A stretch of DNA of 64,000 bases from an uncultured Lachnospiraceae bacterium (lineage in GTDB: Bacteria > Bacillota > Clostridia > Lachnospirales > Lachnospiraceae), in NCBI GenBank assembly GCA_910577275.1, contig CAJTMW010000024.1, positions 1-64,000 on the forward strand, read 5' to 3'. The notes under the pieces were generated by a model, which was not told where the DNA came from, did no database searches, and worked only from the letters and a program-made list of their open reading frames with translations. This document shows positions 1 through 8,130 of this stretch, one piece after another. Within the stretch, counting starts at the first letter, position 1. Every line of letters starts with the position of its first letter. A program made the translations under genes and the position numbers.

Positions 1-53
1 CTTCTTGAATTTTCAGGGTCGCATTGCTGTTTTGTTGTCAAGGTGCTTCTTTT

Positions 54-83
54 ATAATACAGACAATCTTTCCAGACTGTCAA
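54..83 (-). promoter_or_regulatory. Putative sigma-A promoter reading off the left edge
   Basis: On the minus strand TTGACA (83-78) is followed by an 18-base spacer and TATTAT (59-54). It starts one base after the tRNA-Ser(GGA) 3' end and points out of the window. The transcribed leader contains GCACCTTGACAACAAAACAG, which resembles leaders of stable RNA operons. The target gene lies outside the window, so this is inference. Confidence 0.4.
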
Positions 84-172
84 CGGAGAAGGAGGGATTT
101 GAACCCTCGCACCGCTATTAACGACCTACTCCCTTTCCAGGGGAGCCCCTTCAGCCTCTTGGGTACTTCTCC
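84..172 (-). tRNA. tRNA-Ser (anticodon GGA)
   Basis: The minus strand folds as a class II tRNA. The acceptor GGAGAAG pairs with CTTCTCC, with discriminator G. The anticodon stem CTCCC/GGGAG encloses CTGGAAA, which gives anticodon GGA. A long variable arm and the T arm (GGTTCAAATCC) follow. The 3' CCA is not encoded. It lies 96 bases downstream of the second tRNA-Ser and probably shares its transcript. Confidence 0.95.
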
Positions 173-268
173 AGGTTTTATTACTCTTTAAAACCGCTGA
201 TGAAAGCTGATTAAAATTTCATATATAATTATGTTCCGGTAAAAGTCCGGCGGAGTAGGTATCTCCAG

Positions 269-354
269 CGGAGAGGATGGGATTCGAACCCATGTGCCCT
301 TGCGGACAAACGGTTTTCAAGACCGCCTCGTTATGACCACTTCGATACCTCTCC
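269..354 (-). tRNA. tRNA-Ser (anticodon UGA)
   Basis: Class II tRNA on the minus strand. The acceptor GGAGAGG pairs with CCTCTCC, with discriminator G. The anticodon loop CTTGAAA gives UGA, which reads UCA. It has a long variable arm and a GGTTCGAATCC T arm. CCA is not encoded. A near-consensus promoter sits just upstream at 388-416. Confidence 0.95.
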
Positions 355-387
355 ATGTCGTATGCCTTTTTGTCAGGCGCAATGGTT

Positions 388-416
388 ATTCTATCAAACC
401 AATTAATACCTGTCAA
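388..416 (-). promoter_or_regulatory. Promoter of the tRNA-Ser pair
   Basis: TTGACA (416-411), a 17-base spacer and TAGAAT (393-388) on the minus strand lie 34 bases upstream of tRNA-Ser(UGA). Both hexamers are close to the sigma-A consensus and the spacing is optimal. Confidence 0.7.
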
Positions 417-449
417 CACTTTTTTAAATTTTTTTGCATAAAAATTCCT

Positions 450-1169
450 TTAAAAATTTTTCAGGAAAATCTCCGCAATCTGAATGTCCTCAGGGGTCGT
501 TATTTTAATGTTTTTGTAGGAGCCCTCCACCAGCTTTACAGCCCGTCCCGTCAGCGTTTCCACCACCATGGCGTCGTCTGTCACAGCCACCCCCGACGCT
601 GAAAGCTCCTCCTCCCTCGACAGGAGAAGGGCATAAGCTTCTTTTATTAAAGGATATGAAAAAACCTGCGGCGTCTGCACCGCCCACATGAAATTCCGGT
701 TGGGTGTGGCCGCAATCTTTCCCTCCTCGTCCGCAATTTTAATGGTATCCTTGACGGGCACTCCCGTAACGCAGGCCCCATATTGCCTGACACAGGCAAG
801 AGACCTGTCCAGAATCTCCGCCGTCACCATGGGTCTTGCCCCGTCGTGAATAAATACATAGTCAAAATGCGACACGCTGTTTAAGCCGGCGGCCACCGAA
901 TGATATCTTTCCTTCCCGCCCTCCACAATATGGCGCACTTTGTAAAACCCGTACTTTTCCACAATTTCCTCCTGGCAGAATCGGGTATCTCCCGGGGAAA
1001 CCACCAGGACAATCTCGTCTATAAAGCTGTCCTGAAAGGTCTTTAAGGAATAATAAATCACGGGCTTGCCGTCTATCAGCATGTACTGCTTTTTTGTTTT
1101 GCTCCCCATGCGCTTTCCGCTTCCGGCCGCCAGCACAACGGCCAGGGTGCGTTCCCCATCACTTCCCAT
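450..1169 (-). CDS. ispD: 2-C-methyl-D-erythritol 4-phosphate cytidylyltransferase
   Basis: Joins CTP and MEP to form CDP-ME in the cytosolic MEP route to isoprenoids. The 239-residue length is normal for IspD. The N-terminal nucleotidyltransferase signature LAAGSGKRMGSKTKKQ (about residues 13-28) binds the CTP triphosphate. The HDGARP motif (about 108-113) and a PVKDTIK stretch are also typical. The ATG overlaps the 3' end of tsaD by 11 bases, so the genes are probably translationally coupled. This pairing with tsaD is by position rather than pathway. The 95 bases after it hold AT-rich sequence and the tRNA promoter. Confidence 0.95.
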   Translation of the reverse strand: MGSDGERTLAVVLAAGSGKRMGSKTKKQYMLIDGKPVIYYSLKTFQDSFIDEIVLVVSPGDTRFCQEEIVEKYGFYKVRHIVEGGKERYHSVAAGLNSVSHFDYVFIHDGARPMVTAEILDRSLACVRQYGACVTGVPVKDTIKIADEEGKIAATPNRNFMWAVQTPQVFSYPLIKEAYALLLSREEELSASGVAVTDDAMVVETLTGRAVKLVEGSYKNIKITTPEDIQIAEIFLKNF

Positions 1170-2199
1170 GAAAATCAGCCCTTTCTCCCAGCTTTAAGTT
1201 CGGAACCGCGTTTAAGTCAAACCCGTGCCGTATCCCTTTTTGATATTCATAAAAGGCTGCCGTGCCTATCATCGCCGCGTTATCCGTACAGTAGACCGGG
1301 GAGGGATGATAAAAAGCAACCGACTCTTTTTCGCAGGCCTCCTCAAATGCCTTTCGCAGGCTGCTGTTTGAGGCTACTCCGCCGGCAATGGCAAACTTTT
1401 TCAGACCGTATTTGCGCACCGCCTCCATGGAATGCTCCACAAGCACGTCCACCACCGCTTTCTGGAAAGAAGCCGCCACATCCGCCGTGACAATCTCCTC
1501 CCCTTTCATCCGGCAGGAATTTAAATAATTCAAGACCGCCGATTTCAGACCGCTGAAACTGAAATCATATTCCGCATTTCCCACCTTTGCCCGGGGAAAT
1601 GCTATTGCGTCGGGATTTCCTTCTTTGGAAACCCGGTCAATTTTGGGGCCGCCCGGATATCCCAGGCCGATGGCTCTCGCCACCTTGTCAAAGGCTTCCC
1701 CGGCCGCATCGTCTCTGGTCCTGCCAATCACTTCATATTCACCGTAATCCTTTACCACCACCAGATGAGAGTGTCCCCCGGACACCACCAGACAGATGAA
1801 AGGCGGCTCCAGGTCTTTGTTTTCTATATAATTGGCGCTGATATGGCCCTCGATATGATGAACCCCCACAAGCGGGATTCCCGAGGCAAAGCTGACCGCT
1901 TTGGCCGCCGACACGCCTACCAGCAAAGCGCCCACCAGTCCGGGGCCGTAGGTGACGGCAATCGCCGACATATCGGGGAGCGCCATGCCCGCGTCGGACA
2001 GAGCCTGCTCAATCACCTGATTAATCTTTTCAATATGCTTGCGGGAAGCAATTTCAGGAACCACGCCGCCATATTCGGTGTGCAGCGCAATCTGGGAATA
2101 AATCACGTTGGAGAGCACCTCCCGGCCGTTTTTTACCACGGCTGCCGCCGTCTCGTCGCAGGAGCTCTCAATTGCCAGTATATAAACGTCTTTTTCCAT
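1159..2199 (-). CDS. tsaD: tRNA N6-adenosine threonylcarbamoyltransferase TsaD
   Basis: Transfers the threonylcarbamoyl group from threonylcarbamoyl-AMP to A37 of ANN-decoding tRNAs, working with TsaB and TsaE, both encoded 2.5-4 kb upstream. At 346 residues it has the ASKHA fold signatures: AIESSCDETAAAVV at the N terminus, the metal-binding HHIEGH motif (about 111-116), VSGGHSHLV, and GGVASNS in the C-terminal lobe. The start ATG has GAGAGGA upstream. It follows a small membrane-anchored protein and rnz, and overlaps ispD downstream. Confidence 0.96.
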   Translation of the reverse strand: MEKDVYILAIESSCDETAAAVVKNGREVLSNVIYSQIALHTEYGGVVPEIASRKHIEKINQVIEQALSDAGMALPDMSAIAVTYGPGLVGALLVGVSAAKAVSFASGIPLVGVHHIEGHISANYIENKDLEPPFICLVVSGGHSHLVVVKDYGEYEVIGRTRDDAAGEAFDKVARAIGLGYPGGPKIDRVSKEGNPDAIAFPRAKVGNAEYDFSFSGLKSAVLNYLNSCRMKGEEIVTADVAASFQKAVVDVLVEHSMEAVRKYGLKKFAIAGGVASNSSLRKAFEEACEKESVAFYHPSPVYCTDNAAMIGTAAFYEYQKGIRHGFDLNAVPNLKLGERADFHGK

Positions 2200-2233
2200 A
2201 TAATTCCTCTCTGTTGACCGTGAAACCGGAATT

Positions 2234-2824
2234 CTACGTATTATTCTTTTTCACCGGCTGCCAGCCGTAAATTTTCCAGTGTCCCTCCGCGTCCTTTCTC
2301 AGCACAAAAATCTCCTCGTTGGCTTCAAGATAAGTACCTTTCCTGAAAGTAAAGCTGCAGGTCAGCCTGGCGCAGTTATATCCGTCCTTTGTAAACTCCT
2401 CCACGTCCACGCTGGATGCGGGAGTATAGCTGGATATCACGATTCCGTCCTCTTTAAAAACATTGATATCCCATTTAAGGTCTTCAAGGTACTGCTGCTG
2501 CGTCTTATTGGCAATCAGCTCCTCGTCGTAAAGCTTCTGCGCCTGCAGCGCCAGCTGCCCGAACTCCTCGTCCGTATAGGTTTCCCCCAGAAGGCATTGG
2601 GATATCTCGCCGAAATATTTGATTACTTCCCTTGGAGACGGCGGATAGTTACTGTCCAGATTGCGCATAAGCACTTCCTGAACCACAGTTGCCTTCACAT
2701 TTTCCTCCTGAACCTTATCCTGCTTTTTGTTGGACAGATAATAGTAGTAGCCGCCAACCAGACAAACCAGGACAAGAATAACAATGATTCCCTTTACCAT
2801 TCCATGACTGCCTTTTCCGCTCAT
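2234..2824 (-). CDS. Membrane-anchored protein of unknown function (DUF6715-like)
   Basis: A 196-residue protein with a short basic N terminus, one membrane segment (about residues 11-31, rich in Ile/Val/Leu and followed by YYYY) and an outside domain of about 150 residues that resembles small NTF2-like or stress proteins in length. The start at 2824 is preferred over an upstream ATG at 2866 because GAGGAGAAGG lies just before it and because the longer form would run into rnz. It resembles a family common in Lachnospiraceae that I recall as DUF6715. No catalytic motif is visible and I infer no function. It lies between rnz and tsaD in one operon. Confidence 0.75.
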   Translation of the reverse strand: MSGKGSHGMVKGIIVILVLVCLVGGYYYYLSNKKQDKVQEENVKATVVQEVLMRNLDSNYPPSPREVIKYFGEISQCLLGETYTDEEFGQLALQAQKLYDEELIANKTQQQYLEDLKWDINVFKEDGIVISSYTPASSVDVEEFTKDGYNCARLTCSFTFRKGTYLEANEEIFVLRKDAEGHWKIYGWQPVKKNNT

Positions 2825-2837
2825 CGCCCTTCTCCTC

Positions 2838-3752
2838 TCATTCCTCATCCTCAAATCCAAGCTCAATGGTTTTTCCGTCCCGGCAGGTTTCCGTATCCGG
2901 GAAAATCCTGCGCACCTCCGAAAGGTATTCCTCCGGCCTGTTCAGAGATGGACTGTAGTGAGTAAGCCAGAGCCTGGGCACGCCCGCGCGTTTTGCAAGC
3001 TCCGCCGCCTCGTAAAACGTCATGTGCTTATTCTCTCTTGCCTTGGCTTTCTTGTCATGCTCCCCGTACATCCCCTCGCAGATAAAAAGGTCGGAGCCCC
3101 CGGCATGCTTTACAATCCCTTCCGTCGGCCTTGTATCCGTACAATAAGTCACTTTGATTCCTTTTCTGGCAGGCCCGAGCACCATTTCCGGCACAAGTGT
3201 TCTTCCGCCTGCCTTAATGGTTTCTCCCTTTTGCAGACGGTTCCAGTACCGCTTTTCAATGCCAAGGGCTTCCGCCTTTTCCACCTGAAACCTGCCGTTT
3301 CTTTCAATCACGATACTGTAGCCATAGCAGGGAACATTGTGGTTTACCCGGAAGGCTTCTATTTTAAATCCGTCAAAGGAAATTGTGTGCTCCGCCTCGT
3401 TCAGTTCCAGACAGTCTATCACAAAGGGCAGCTCCGGCGCAATAATCCGCAAAGACGCCACCACCTTCGAAAGCCCCTTCGGTCCCACCAAAAGCAGCGG
3501 CTCTGTCCGTTCCGCATTCCCGATTGTGAGAAGCAGCCCCGGCAGTCCGCTGATATGGTCTGCATGAAAGTGGGTGAAGCAGATAACGTCAATGGGCTTC
3601 GGGCTCCAGCCCTTTTCCTTCATGGCAATCTGCGTTCCTTCCCCACAGTCAATCAATATACTCTGTCCGTTATATCTGGCCATCATGGACGTCAGCCATC
3701 TGTAGGGAAGAGGCATCATTCCGCCGGTTCCCAGTAAACAAATATCAAGCAT
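2838..3752 (-). CDS. rnz: Ribonuclease Z (tRNA 3' endonuclease)
   Basis: Metallo-beta-lactamase-fold endonuclease that trims the 3' trailer of tRNA precursors. This is fitting for a genome whose visible tRNA genes do not encode CCA. The zinc-binding motif HFHADHISG is near residues 61-69, preceded by LIDCGEGTQ, and later metal ligands occur in CTDTRP and the final HYSPS. At 304 residues the length matches bacterial RNase Z. I chose ATG 3752, which has AGAGGAATT directly before it, over a GTG four codons upstream. Confidence 0.93.
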   Translation of the reverse strand: MLDICLLGTGGMMPLPYRWLTSMMARYNGQSILIDCGEGTQIAMKEKGWSPKPIDVICFTHFHADHISGLPGLLLTIGNAERTEPLLLVGPKGLSKVVASLRIIAPELPFVIDCLELNEAEHTISFDGFKIEAFRVNHNVPCYGYSIVIERNGRFQVEKAEALGIEKRYWNRLQKGETIKAGGRTLVPEMVLGPARKGIKVTYCTDTRPTEGIVKHAGGSDLFICEGMYGEHDKKAKARENKHMTFYEAAELAKRAGVPRLWLTHYSPSLNRPEEYLSEVRRIFPDTETCRDGKTIELGFEDEE

Positions 3753-3769
3753 AATTCCTCTCACTTCTC

Positions 3770-3797
3770 CGCCGCTCCGCAGGCCGGCTTATTGTAA
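3770..3797. repeat. Copy of a dispersed intergenic repeat (GGCTTATTGTAA family)
   Basis: CGCCGCTCCGCAGGCCGGCT followed by TATTGTAA lies just upstream of rnz. Close relatives occur twice in tandem at 10634-10707 and, more degenerate, at 56751-56768. All copies are intergenic, which suggests a small repetitive extragenic element. Confidence 0.55.
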
Positions 3798-3834
3798 CCC
3801 GCCTATAAGGGAGGAACCATATCTGCCTGATTTT

Positions 3835-4083
3835 TTAAAGCAGCTCCGTTGTCTCCTCCTCTTTCACCGGAATGGCAAACCCTTCAATCAATTTATCATA
3901 ACATTCCTCGCACAAATCAAAAGAATGCTCTGTTCCATCCTTCCTGCTGAAATATCCGAAACGGACGCTTCCATGGAAACAGCCTTCCATTATCATTCCG
4001 TTTTTGACTCTTATTTCTTTCTTACATTTATTACATACAATTGCTTTCAGCTCTTTTGTATTATCGTCAAAATAAATTTTCAT
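3835..4083 (-). CDS. Small protein with two CxxC zinc-type motifs
   Basis: An 82-residue protein. The start at 4083 is set by a strong AAGGAGG nine bases upstream; an in-frame ATG at 4167 lacks such a site. CNKC (about residues 19-22) and CEEC (about 60-63) flank a beta-rich centre and probably bind one zinc ion. The family is not recognised by name; similar short proteins in Clostridia are listed as hypothetical. It stands alone between rimI and rnz with short gaps either side. I infer only a structural zinc site. Confidence 0.7.
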   Translation of the reverse strand: MKIYFDDNTKELKAIVCNKCKKEIRVKNGMIMEGCFHGSVRFGYFSRKDGTEHSFDLCEECYDKLIEGFAIPVKEEETTELL

Positions 4084-4216
4084 GCTCTTATCCTCCTTCG
4101 GTATTTTACAGGAGACGATTGCATTGTCACACATGCAATCTTCTTCTCTTGCTCCCCTACAAAACATTATACATAAAAGAGCGATAAGAAACAGTGGTAA
4201 TTCTTCCTTTACCTTC

Positions 4217-4660
4217 CTATCTTTTCCACATTATCAGGGCGTCCTCCGCGGGTCTTTCATAAAACTTTGGTCTGACCCCCTCCCCTTTAAAACCAAGCTT
4301 TTCATAGAGTTTTATTGCAGGATAATTACTGACTCTCACTTCCAGCGTACAGTCGCCGATGCCGTTTTTTTCCGCGTTTTCCAGCATGTGCCGCATCATT
4401 GAAAAAGCAATTCCCTTTTTTCTGTACCCGGCTTTTACTGCCACGTTGGTAATTTCTCCCTCGTCCGCCAGCCTTCTGATTCCGCAGCAGCCCACGATTT
4501 CCCCGTTAAGCTCCGCCACATAATAGCTGGCATAATCCGCTTCCACCATTTCCAGAAAATCCGCCGCCGACCACGGCATGGAAAAGGCTTCCCGCTCGAT
4601 TATGCTGGCCGCCTCCACATCGGATGCCTCCATATCTCTGATTCTCAGCTCATCCTCCAT
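4217..4660 (-). CDS. rimI: Ribosomal protein alanine N-acetyltransferase RimI
   Basis: GNAT-fold acetyltransferase that acetylates the N-terminal alanine of ribosomal protein S18. The core is 147 residues from the ATG at 4660, which has AGAGGAACGAA before it. The acetyl-CoA loop is seen as VAVKAGYRKKGIAFSMM and the C-terminal motif as LEVRVSNYPAIKLYEKLGF. It follows tsaB in the usual tsaE-tsaB-rimI order. An in-frame start at 4765 with the same context would add 35 residues encoded by an inserted block (see 4650-4773). Which start is used cannot be told from sequence. Confidence 0.92.
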   Translation of the reverse strand: MEDELRIRDMEASDVEAASIIEREAFSMPWSAADFLEMVEADYASYYVAELNGEIVGCCGIRRLADEGEITNVAVKAGYRKKGIAFSMMRHMLENAEKNGIGDCTLEVRVSNYPAIKLYEKLGFKGEGVRPKFYERPAEDALIMWKR

Positions 4661-4773
4661 TTCGTTCCTCTTTTCTGCGCCGCCTTTCATGGCCCGGCTG
4701 CGGGACATGGCGCATGATGAAGTTTGCGGACGCAAACTTTTCGAAATGGGGGATTCATCCTCCATTTCGTTCC
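4650..4773. repeat. 105-bp in-frame insertion between 19-bp direct repeats at the rimI start
   Basis: The 19-base sequence TCATCCTCCATTTCGTTCC occurs at 4650-4668 and again at 4755-4773, exactly 105 bases apart. Each copy carries a ribosome site and an ATGGAGGATGA start, so rimI has two starts in the same frame. Between them lies a perfect 9-bp palindrome with 2-base loop (AAGTTTGCG at 4720-4728, CGCAAACTT at 4731-4739). This looks like insertion of a small palindromic element with duplication of the junction. Confidence 0.75.
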
Positions 4774-5471
4774 CTCTCCGCCTGAGACATACGCAGGTAG
4801 ACCGGCGCATGGTCCTTAGCCGCAACGCATTTGCCTTCTTTCAGATACTGGAACGCCAGAAAAGCAAAGGCTGCCGCCCGCTGCCTGTTCATATGGGGCG
4901 GTGCGAAACCATAGGCCACCGCCAAAACCTCTCCCAGCCTTTTCTCAAACACAGGAACCCCGTCCCCTAGAAAAATCACTTCCCGGCCGAGCCCGTTACA
5001 CCTTTCGGCAATTTCATCAATGGAAACGGCGCAGCCTGAAAGAAGGGTTTCAAGCCGATAACAAAAGGGAGAAGGGTTATCTTTCTTAAACTCATAAAGT
5101 CCGGTGTAAACCTGATTCCTCCGGGCGTCCATAATGGGACAAATCAGCTTATCCGTCCCGTAAAGATTGCAGGCAAGTCCGTCTAACGTGGGGATTTCCA
5201 CCAGAGGCACTCCCATGGCAAGCCCGAGCCCCTTTGCCGTTGCCGAGCCTATCCGAAGCCCCGTAAAGGAACCGGGACCGGCCGCCAAGGCAATGGCGTC
5301 CACAGTGGAGAGGTCAAGCTCCACCATTTTTTTCAGTTCGTCCAGCATGGGAAGCAGGGTCTGTGAATGGGTCTTTTTATACTGGACATTGTACTCCCCA
5401 ATCAGCGTATCGTCCTCCACGACGGCTACCGAAGCCGTAAGCCCCGAGCTGTCTATCGCAATAATTTTCAT
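4755..5471 (-). CDS. tsaB: tRNA threonylcarbamoyladenosine biosynthesis protein TsaB
   Basis: ASKHA-fold partner of TsaD in t6A37 formation. From ATG 5471 (GGAGGGG upstream) it has 238 residues, the usual size. Hallmarks are IIAIDSSGLTASVAV at the N terminus, the TsaD-contact helix with KKTHSQTLLPML, and AAGPGSFTGLRIG (about residues 66-78). The stop codon overlaps an ATG of the rimI reading frame (ATGGAGGATGA), a typical coupling site. tsaE lies 119 bases upstream. Confidence 0.95.
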   Translation of the reverse strand: MKIIAIDSSGLTASVAVVEDDTLIGEYNVQYKKTHSQTLLPMLDELKKMVELDLSTVDAIALAAGPGSFTGLRIGSATAKGLGLAMGVPLVEIPTLDGLACNLYGTDKLICPIMDARRNQVYTGLYEFKKDNPSPFCYRLETLLSGCAVSIDEIAERCNGLGREVIFLGDGVPVFEKRLGEVLAVAYGFAPPHMNRQRAAAFAFLAFQYLKEGKCVAAKDHAPVYLRMSQAERERNGG

Positions 5472-5557
5472 CGTCTTTCCCCTCCTCCCGGTCAATTTAT
5501 TCTCCCCCGCCAGGTCAGCCCCTGCGGCGGTCAAATGTATCAAACGCAGTTTGCATT

Positions 5558-5592
5558 GCTGGCAGCCGTCCGGCTCGTTGCCTGCGAAAATC
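5558..5592. repeat. 35-bp dispersed repeat, copy 1
   Basis: The sequence GCTGGCAGCCGTCCGGCTCG and the 15 bases after it recur at 6090-6124 with 30 of 35 bases identical. This copy runs into the tsaE stop codon; the other lies between tsaE and the upstream gene. A weaker relative is visible near 43840-43890. The role is unknown; it may be an extragenic mRNA hairpin element. Confidence 0.55.
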
Positions 5593-6016
5593 AATGCTCC
5601 TCCAGGCTTATTTTCCTGTAGTCAAAGCCTTTCTCCATATCCGCGGCGATGGTTATCTCCGTGTAATGCTCCGGCAAAAGCTCCCGGACAAGGTCGGCCC
5701 ATTCCACCAGGCATACTCCGTCCCCGTAAAAACAGTCCTCGTAACCGATTTCCTCCATCTCGGAAACATCCCCGATTCGGTACACGTCAAAATGATAAAA
5801 AGGGTATTTTCCCCCTTCATATATCTGCAGAATTGTAAAGGTTGGACTGCTCACATGCTCCGTAACGCCAAGTCCGGCCGCCATTCCTTTTGAAAAAACG
5901 GTTTTACCCGCCCCCAAATCCCCTGTCAGGGCAAAAACCGTTCCCGCCTTTGCCCCTTCTCCGATTTTTCTTCCCAGCTCCCAGGTTTCCTCCGGGCTGT
6001 AGGTTTCCATGAACAT
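5591..6016 (-). CDS. tsaE: tRNA threonylcarbamoyladenosine biosynthesis ATPase TsaE
   Basis: P-loop ATPase of the TsaBDE complex. The Walker A motif GDLGAGKT is at about residues 33-40, followed by SSPTFTI and HFDVYRI, both signatures of this family, and a conserved VEWAD near residue 105. About 141 residues from ATG 6016, which has AAGGAAAAGG upstream; ATG 6010 is also possible. Its 3' end overlaps a dispersed 35-bp repeat. Confidence 0.94.
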   Translation of the reverse strand: MFMETYSPEETWELGRKIGEGAKAGTVFALTGDLGAGKTVFSKGMAAGLGVTEHVSSPTFTILQIYEGGKYPFYHFDVYRIGDVSEMEEIGYEDCFYGDGVCLVEWADLVRELLPEHYTEITIAADMEKGFDYRKISLEEH

Positions 6017-6089
6017 CTGCCTTTTCCTTCCGTCTCCATGCAAGCCGCCTTTTCAAAAGCGGCTCTTTACTTTTCTTAATCCAGTGCCT

Positions 6090-6124
6090 GCTGCCAGCCG
6101 TCTGGCCCGTTGCCCGCAAAAATC
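6090..6124. repeat. 35-bp dispersed repeat, copy 2
   Basis: Second copy of the repeat at 5558-5592, located between tsaE and the YcxB-like gene. The five differences are mostly C/T changes, in keeping with relaxed constraint. Confidence 0.55.
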
Positions 6125-6140
6125 CCGGCGCCGGTCCGGT

Positions 6141-6620
6141 TCAGCTTCGGATTTTTACCTTTTTCGGCGGCATGTGGGTGGATATCATCTCAATCACACC
6201 GGCAGCCTTCTCCCCCAAATCCTTCTTCGGGAAAATAGAGGCGTTTACAGGCGAGGTATACAAAATCAGGCTCCGGGAAGTGGACACCGCCTTATACATG
6301 TCCTCCCACTTCTGGCTCTGCACCTCCCCTTTCTGGGATACCTCCACGCCCTCCTCATTCATGAGATAATGAAGGGGCTCCTTAAAGGCCGGATTGGCAA
6401 GGTACTGCCGTCTTGATTTAATAAACAAAGTCCAGGGCAGATAAACCAGTATCACAATTCCGGCAATCAGAAAGAGGGCTCCGTAGCCCATAAAAAACAC
6501 CACCACCAAAAGCGCGCCCACAACAGAGCCGAGAAGCCCGGCAGCACTTGTGTAGGTGTGGTAAAGCATATAATCGTAGAGAACCCCCGGCGTTATTTTT
6601 ACGTCAAATTCTGTTTCCAT
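6141..6620 (-). CDS. YcxB-like membrane protein
   Basis: A 159-residue protein from ATG 6620 (GGAGAG upstream). A short beta segment (EFDVKITPGVLYDYMLY) is followed by two hydrophobic helices (about residues 28-48 and 50-68), then a soluble C-terminal domain with WEDMYKAVSTSRSLILYTS. That order and the last segment match the YcxB-like family, whose function is unknown. It is the first gene of the group that runs into tsaE. Confidence 0.75.
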   Translation of the reverse strand: METEFDVKITPGVLYDYMLYHTYTSAAGLLGSVVGALLVVVFFMGYGALFLIAGIVILVYLPWTLFIKSRRQYLANPAFKEPLHYLMNEEGVEVSQKGEVQSQKWEDMYKAVSTSRSLILYTSPVNASIFPKKDLGEKAAGVIEMISTHMPPKKVKIRS

Positions 6621-6732
6621 AATCTCTCCATGACAATCGTCCGCATTCATATGTCATCTGTAAATACGCAGATTTTCCAGACCATACGCTTTACAGATGT
6701 TCTGTTTTTCTGCCAGATATGTACTGACTCAA

Positions 6733-6758
6733 AGAGCACCTACGCGGGCAGGTGCTCT
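6733..6758 (-). terminator. Stem-loop after the export permease
   Basis: AGAGCACCT (6733-6741) pairs with AGGTGCTCT (6750-6758) around an 8-base loop, 57 bases past the stop of the FtsX-type permease. Only a short T run (TTT) follows on the minus strand, so termination is probable but not certain. Confidence 0.5.
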
Positions 6759-6814
6759 CTACATTCTTATTATACTGAAAATATTTTAAAGTGCAACAAT
6801 TATCTTGCGGAAAC

Positions 6815-8035
6815 CTATTCATGCCGCAGCGCTTCTATAGGACTTAGCTTCGCCGCCTTCCTTGCGGGATAAATTCCGAAAAAGATTCCCACGCCGCAGG
6901 AAAATGCGGAAGCGACAAGCACGGTTCCGACGCCAATCTTTGCATTTACCCCGGCAACGGCTCCGATTCCGTTGGCGCCAATGACGCCGAGGATAATTCC
7001 GATGATACCGCCAAGTAAGGTGATAATTCCGGCTTCGGCAAGAAACTGCAAAAGCACGGAGTTGGTTCTCGCTCCAAGAGCCTTTCTGATACCGATTTCC
7101 CTTGTACGCTCGGTAACGGACACCAGCATGATATTCATAACGCCGATACCGCCCACCAGAAGGGAAATGGCTGCCACGAAGGAGATAAACACGGTGATAA
7201 AGCTTAAAATCGTGTCAAACTGCGCTGTTACGTCCGTAAAGCTCTGCATCATAATCTGGTTTTCGCCCCGGACATTGTGTCTGCTCTCCAGAAGCGCCAG
7301 GGTTTTTGCCGCCACCTCCGTACAGTATTCGGAGGCTTCCGCAATCACGTAAAACTGGTCTATTTCATCAATATAATAGCCGTACTTGTTGGCCATAAAG
7401 GTGAGGGGAACCTCCGCCTGTATGGTGGTCATCCCTCCGCCGCCCATGTTAATCAATGTGGCCGCATTGTCCTGGCGGATTCCGATTATCCGCAGCTCCT
7501 GGGTGATGCCCCAGATGGTGGCGTCAAAGGTCATTCCCACCACGTCGGCGGTTCCGAAAAGGGCGACGGCGCTGCCCTCGTTAATCACACACACATTGGC
7601 CGCACTGTTGTAATCATTTTCCGTAAAATATTTTCCCTTGATAATAGGGTCCGTCTGTATGTACTGAAGCCCTGTGGTTCCTCCGCTCATACTGATGTCA
7701 AAATCCCCTTTCGGTCCCTCCGCGGTTCCCCATGCGCCAAACTGGGGCGTTACCCCTTTTACATGCGCCACCTGCGACATGATTGCATCAAAATCCGACT
7801 GGTCGAAGGACACCGTAGTGTCTTTTCTTGTGGAATCCACACCGAATGCAATCTGTCCTCCCGCAAGGCCCTCCAGCTCCGAATTCACCTGTGACCGGAC
7901 GCCGTTTCCAATGGAGATGACCATGATAACAGAGGAAATGCCGATGATGATACCAAGCATGGTAAGTATCGAACGCCCTTTGTTGCTCTTGATGTTCATC
8001 AGGGCAATCTTTATATATTCCCAAATCTGTGCCAT
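6815..8035 (-). CDS. MacB-type ABC transporter permease (FtsX domain)
   Basis: Membrane subunit of a mechanotransmission-type ABC exporter. 406 residues from ATG 8035 (GAGGAAAAA upstream). The first membrane helix follows KGRSILTMLGIIIGISSVIMV, then comes a large outside domain of about 220 residues. Three C-terminal helices carry the FtsX signature VTERTREIGIRKALGA. It is the last gene of an ATPase-adaptor-permease set; the ATPase is encoded separately, as in Gram-positive MacAB-like systems. The substrate (antimicrobial peptide, lipid or drug) cannot be read from sequence. Confidence 0.9.
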   Translation of the reverse strand: MAQIWEYIKIALMNIKSNKGRSILTMLGIIIGISSVIMVISIGNGVRSQVNSELEGLAGGQIAFGVDSTRKDTTVSFDQSDFDAIMSQVAHVKGVTPQFGAWGTAEGPKGDFDISMSGGTTGLQYIQTDPIIKGKYFTENDYNSAANVCVINEGSAVALFGTADVVGMTFDATIWGITQELRIIGIRQDNAATLINMGGGGMTTIQAEVPLTFMANKYGYYIDEIDQFYVIAEASEYCTEVAAKTLALLESRHNVRGENQIMMQSFTDVTAQFDTILSFITVFISFVAAISLLVGGIGVMNIMLVSVTERTREIGIRKALGARTNSVLLQFLAEAGIITLLGGIIGIILGVIGANGIGAVAGVNAKIGVGTVLVASAFSCGVGIFFGIYPARKAAKLSPIEALRHE

Positions 8036-8130
8036 TTTTTCCTCATTTCCGCACCTCTCAGTTCCGCGGCCTGACGCAGCCAAAGTTCCCCTGCCATCCG
8101 CCTGATTTGTGCTCTCTGTCTCACTGTGTC

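Noticed and set aside
294..602. Plus-strand open frame across tRNA-Ser(UGA) and the end of ispD
   Set aside because: It runs through a tRNA gene and antisense to ispD, and has no ribosome site.
4578..4970. Plus-strand frame across the rimI-tsaB junction
   Set aside because: Antisense to two well-supported genes; it arises from the duplicated block and has no matching family features.
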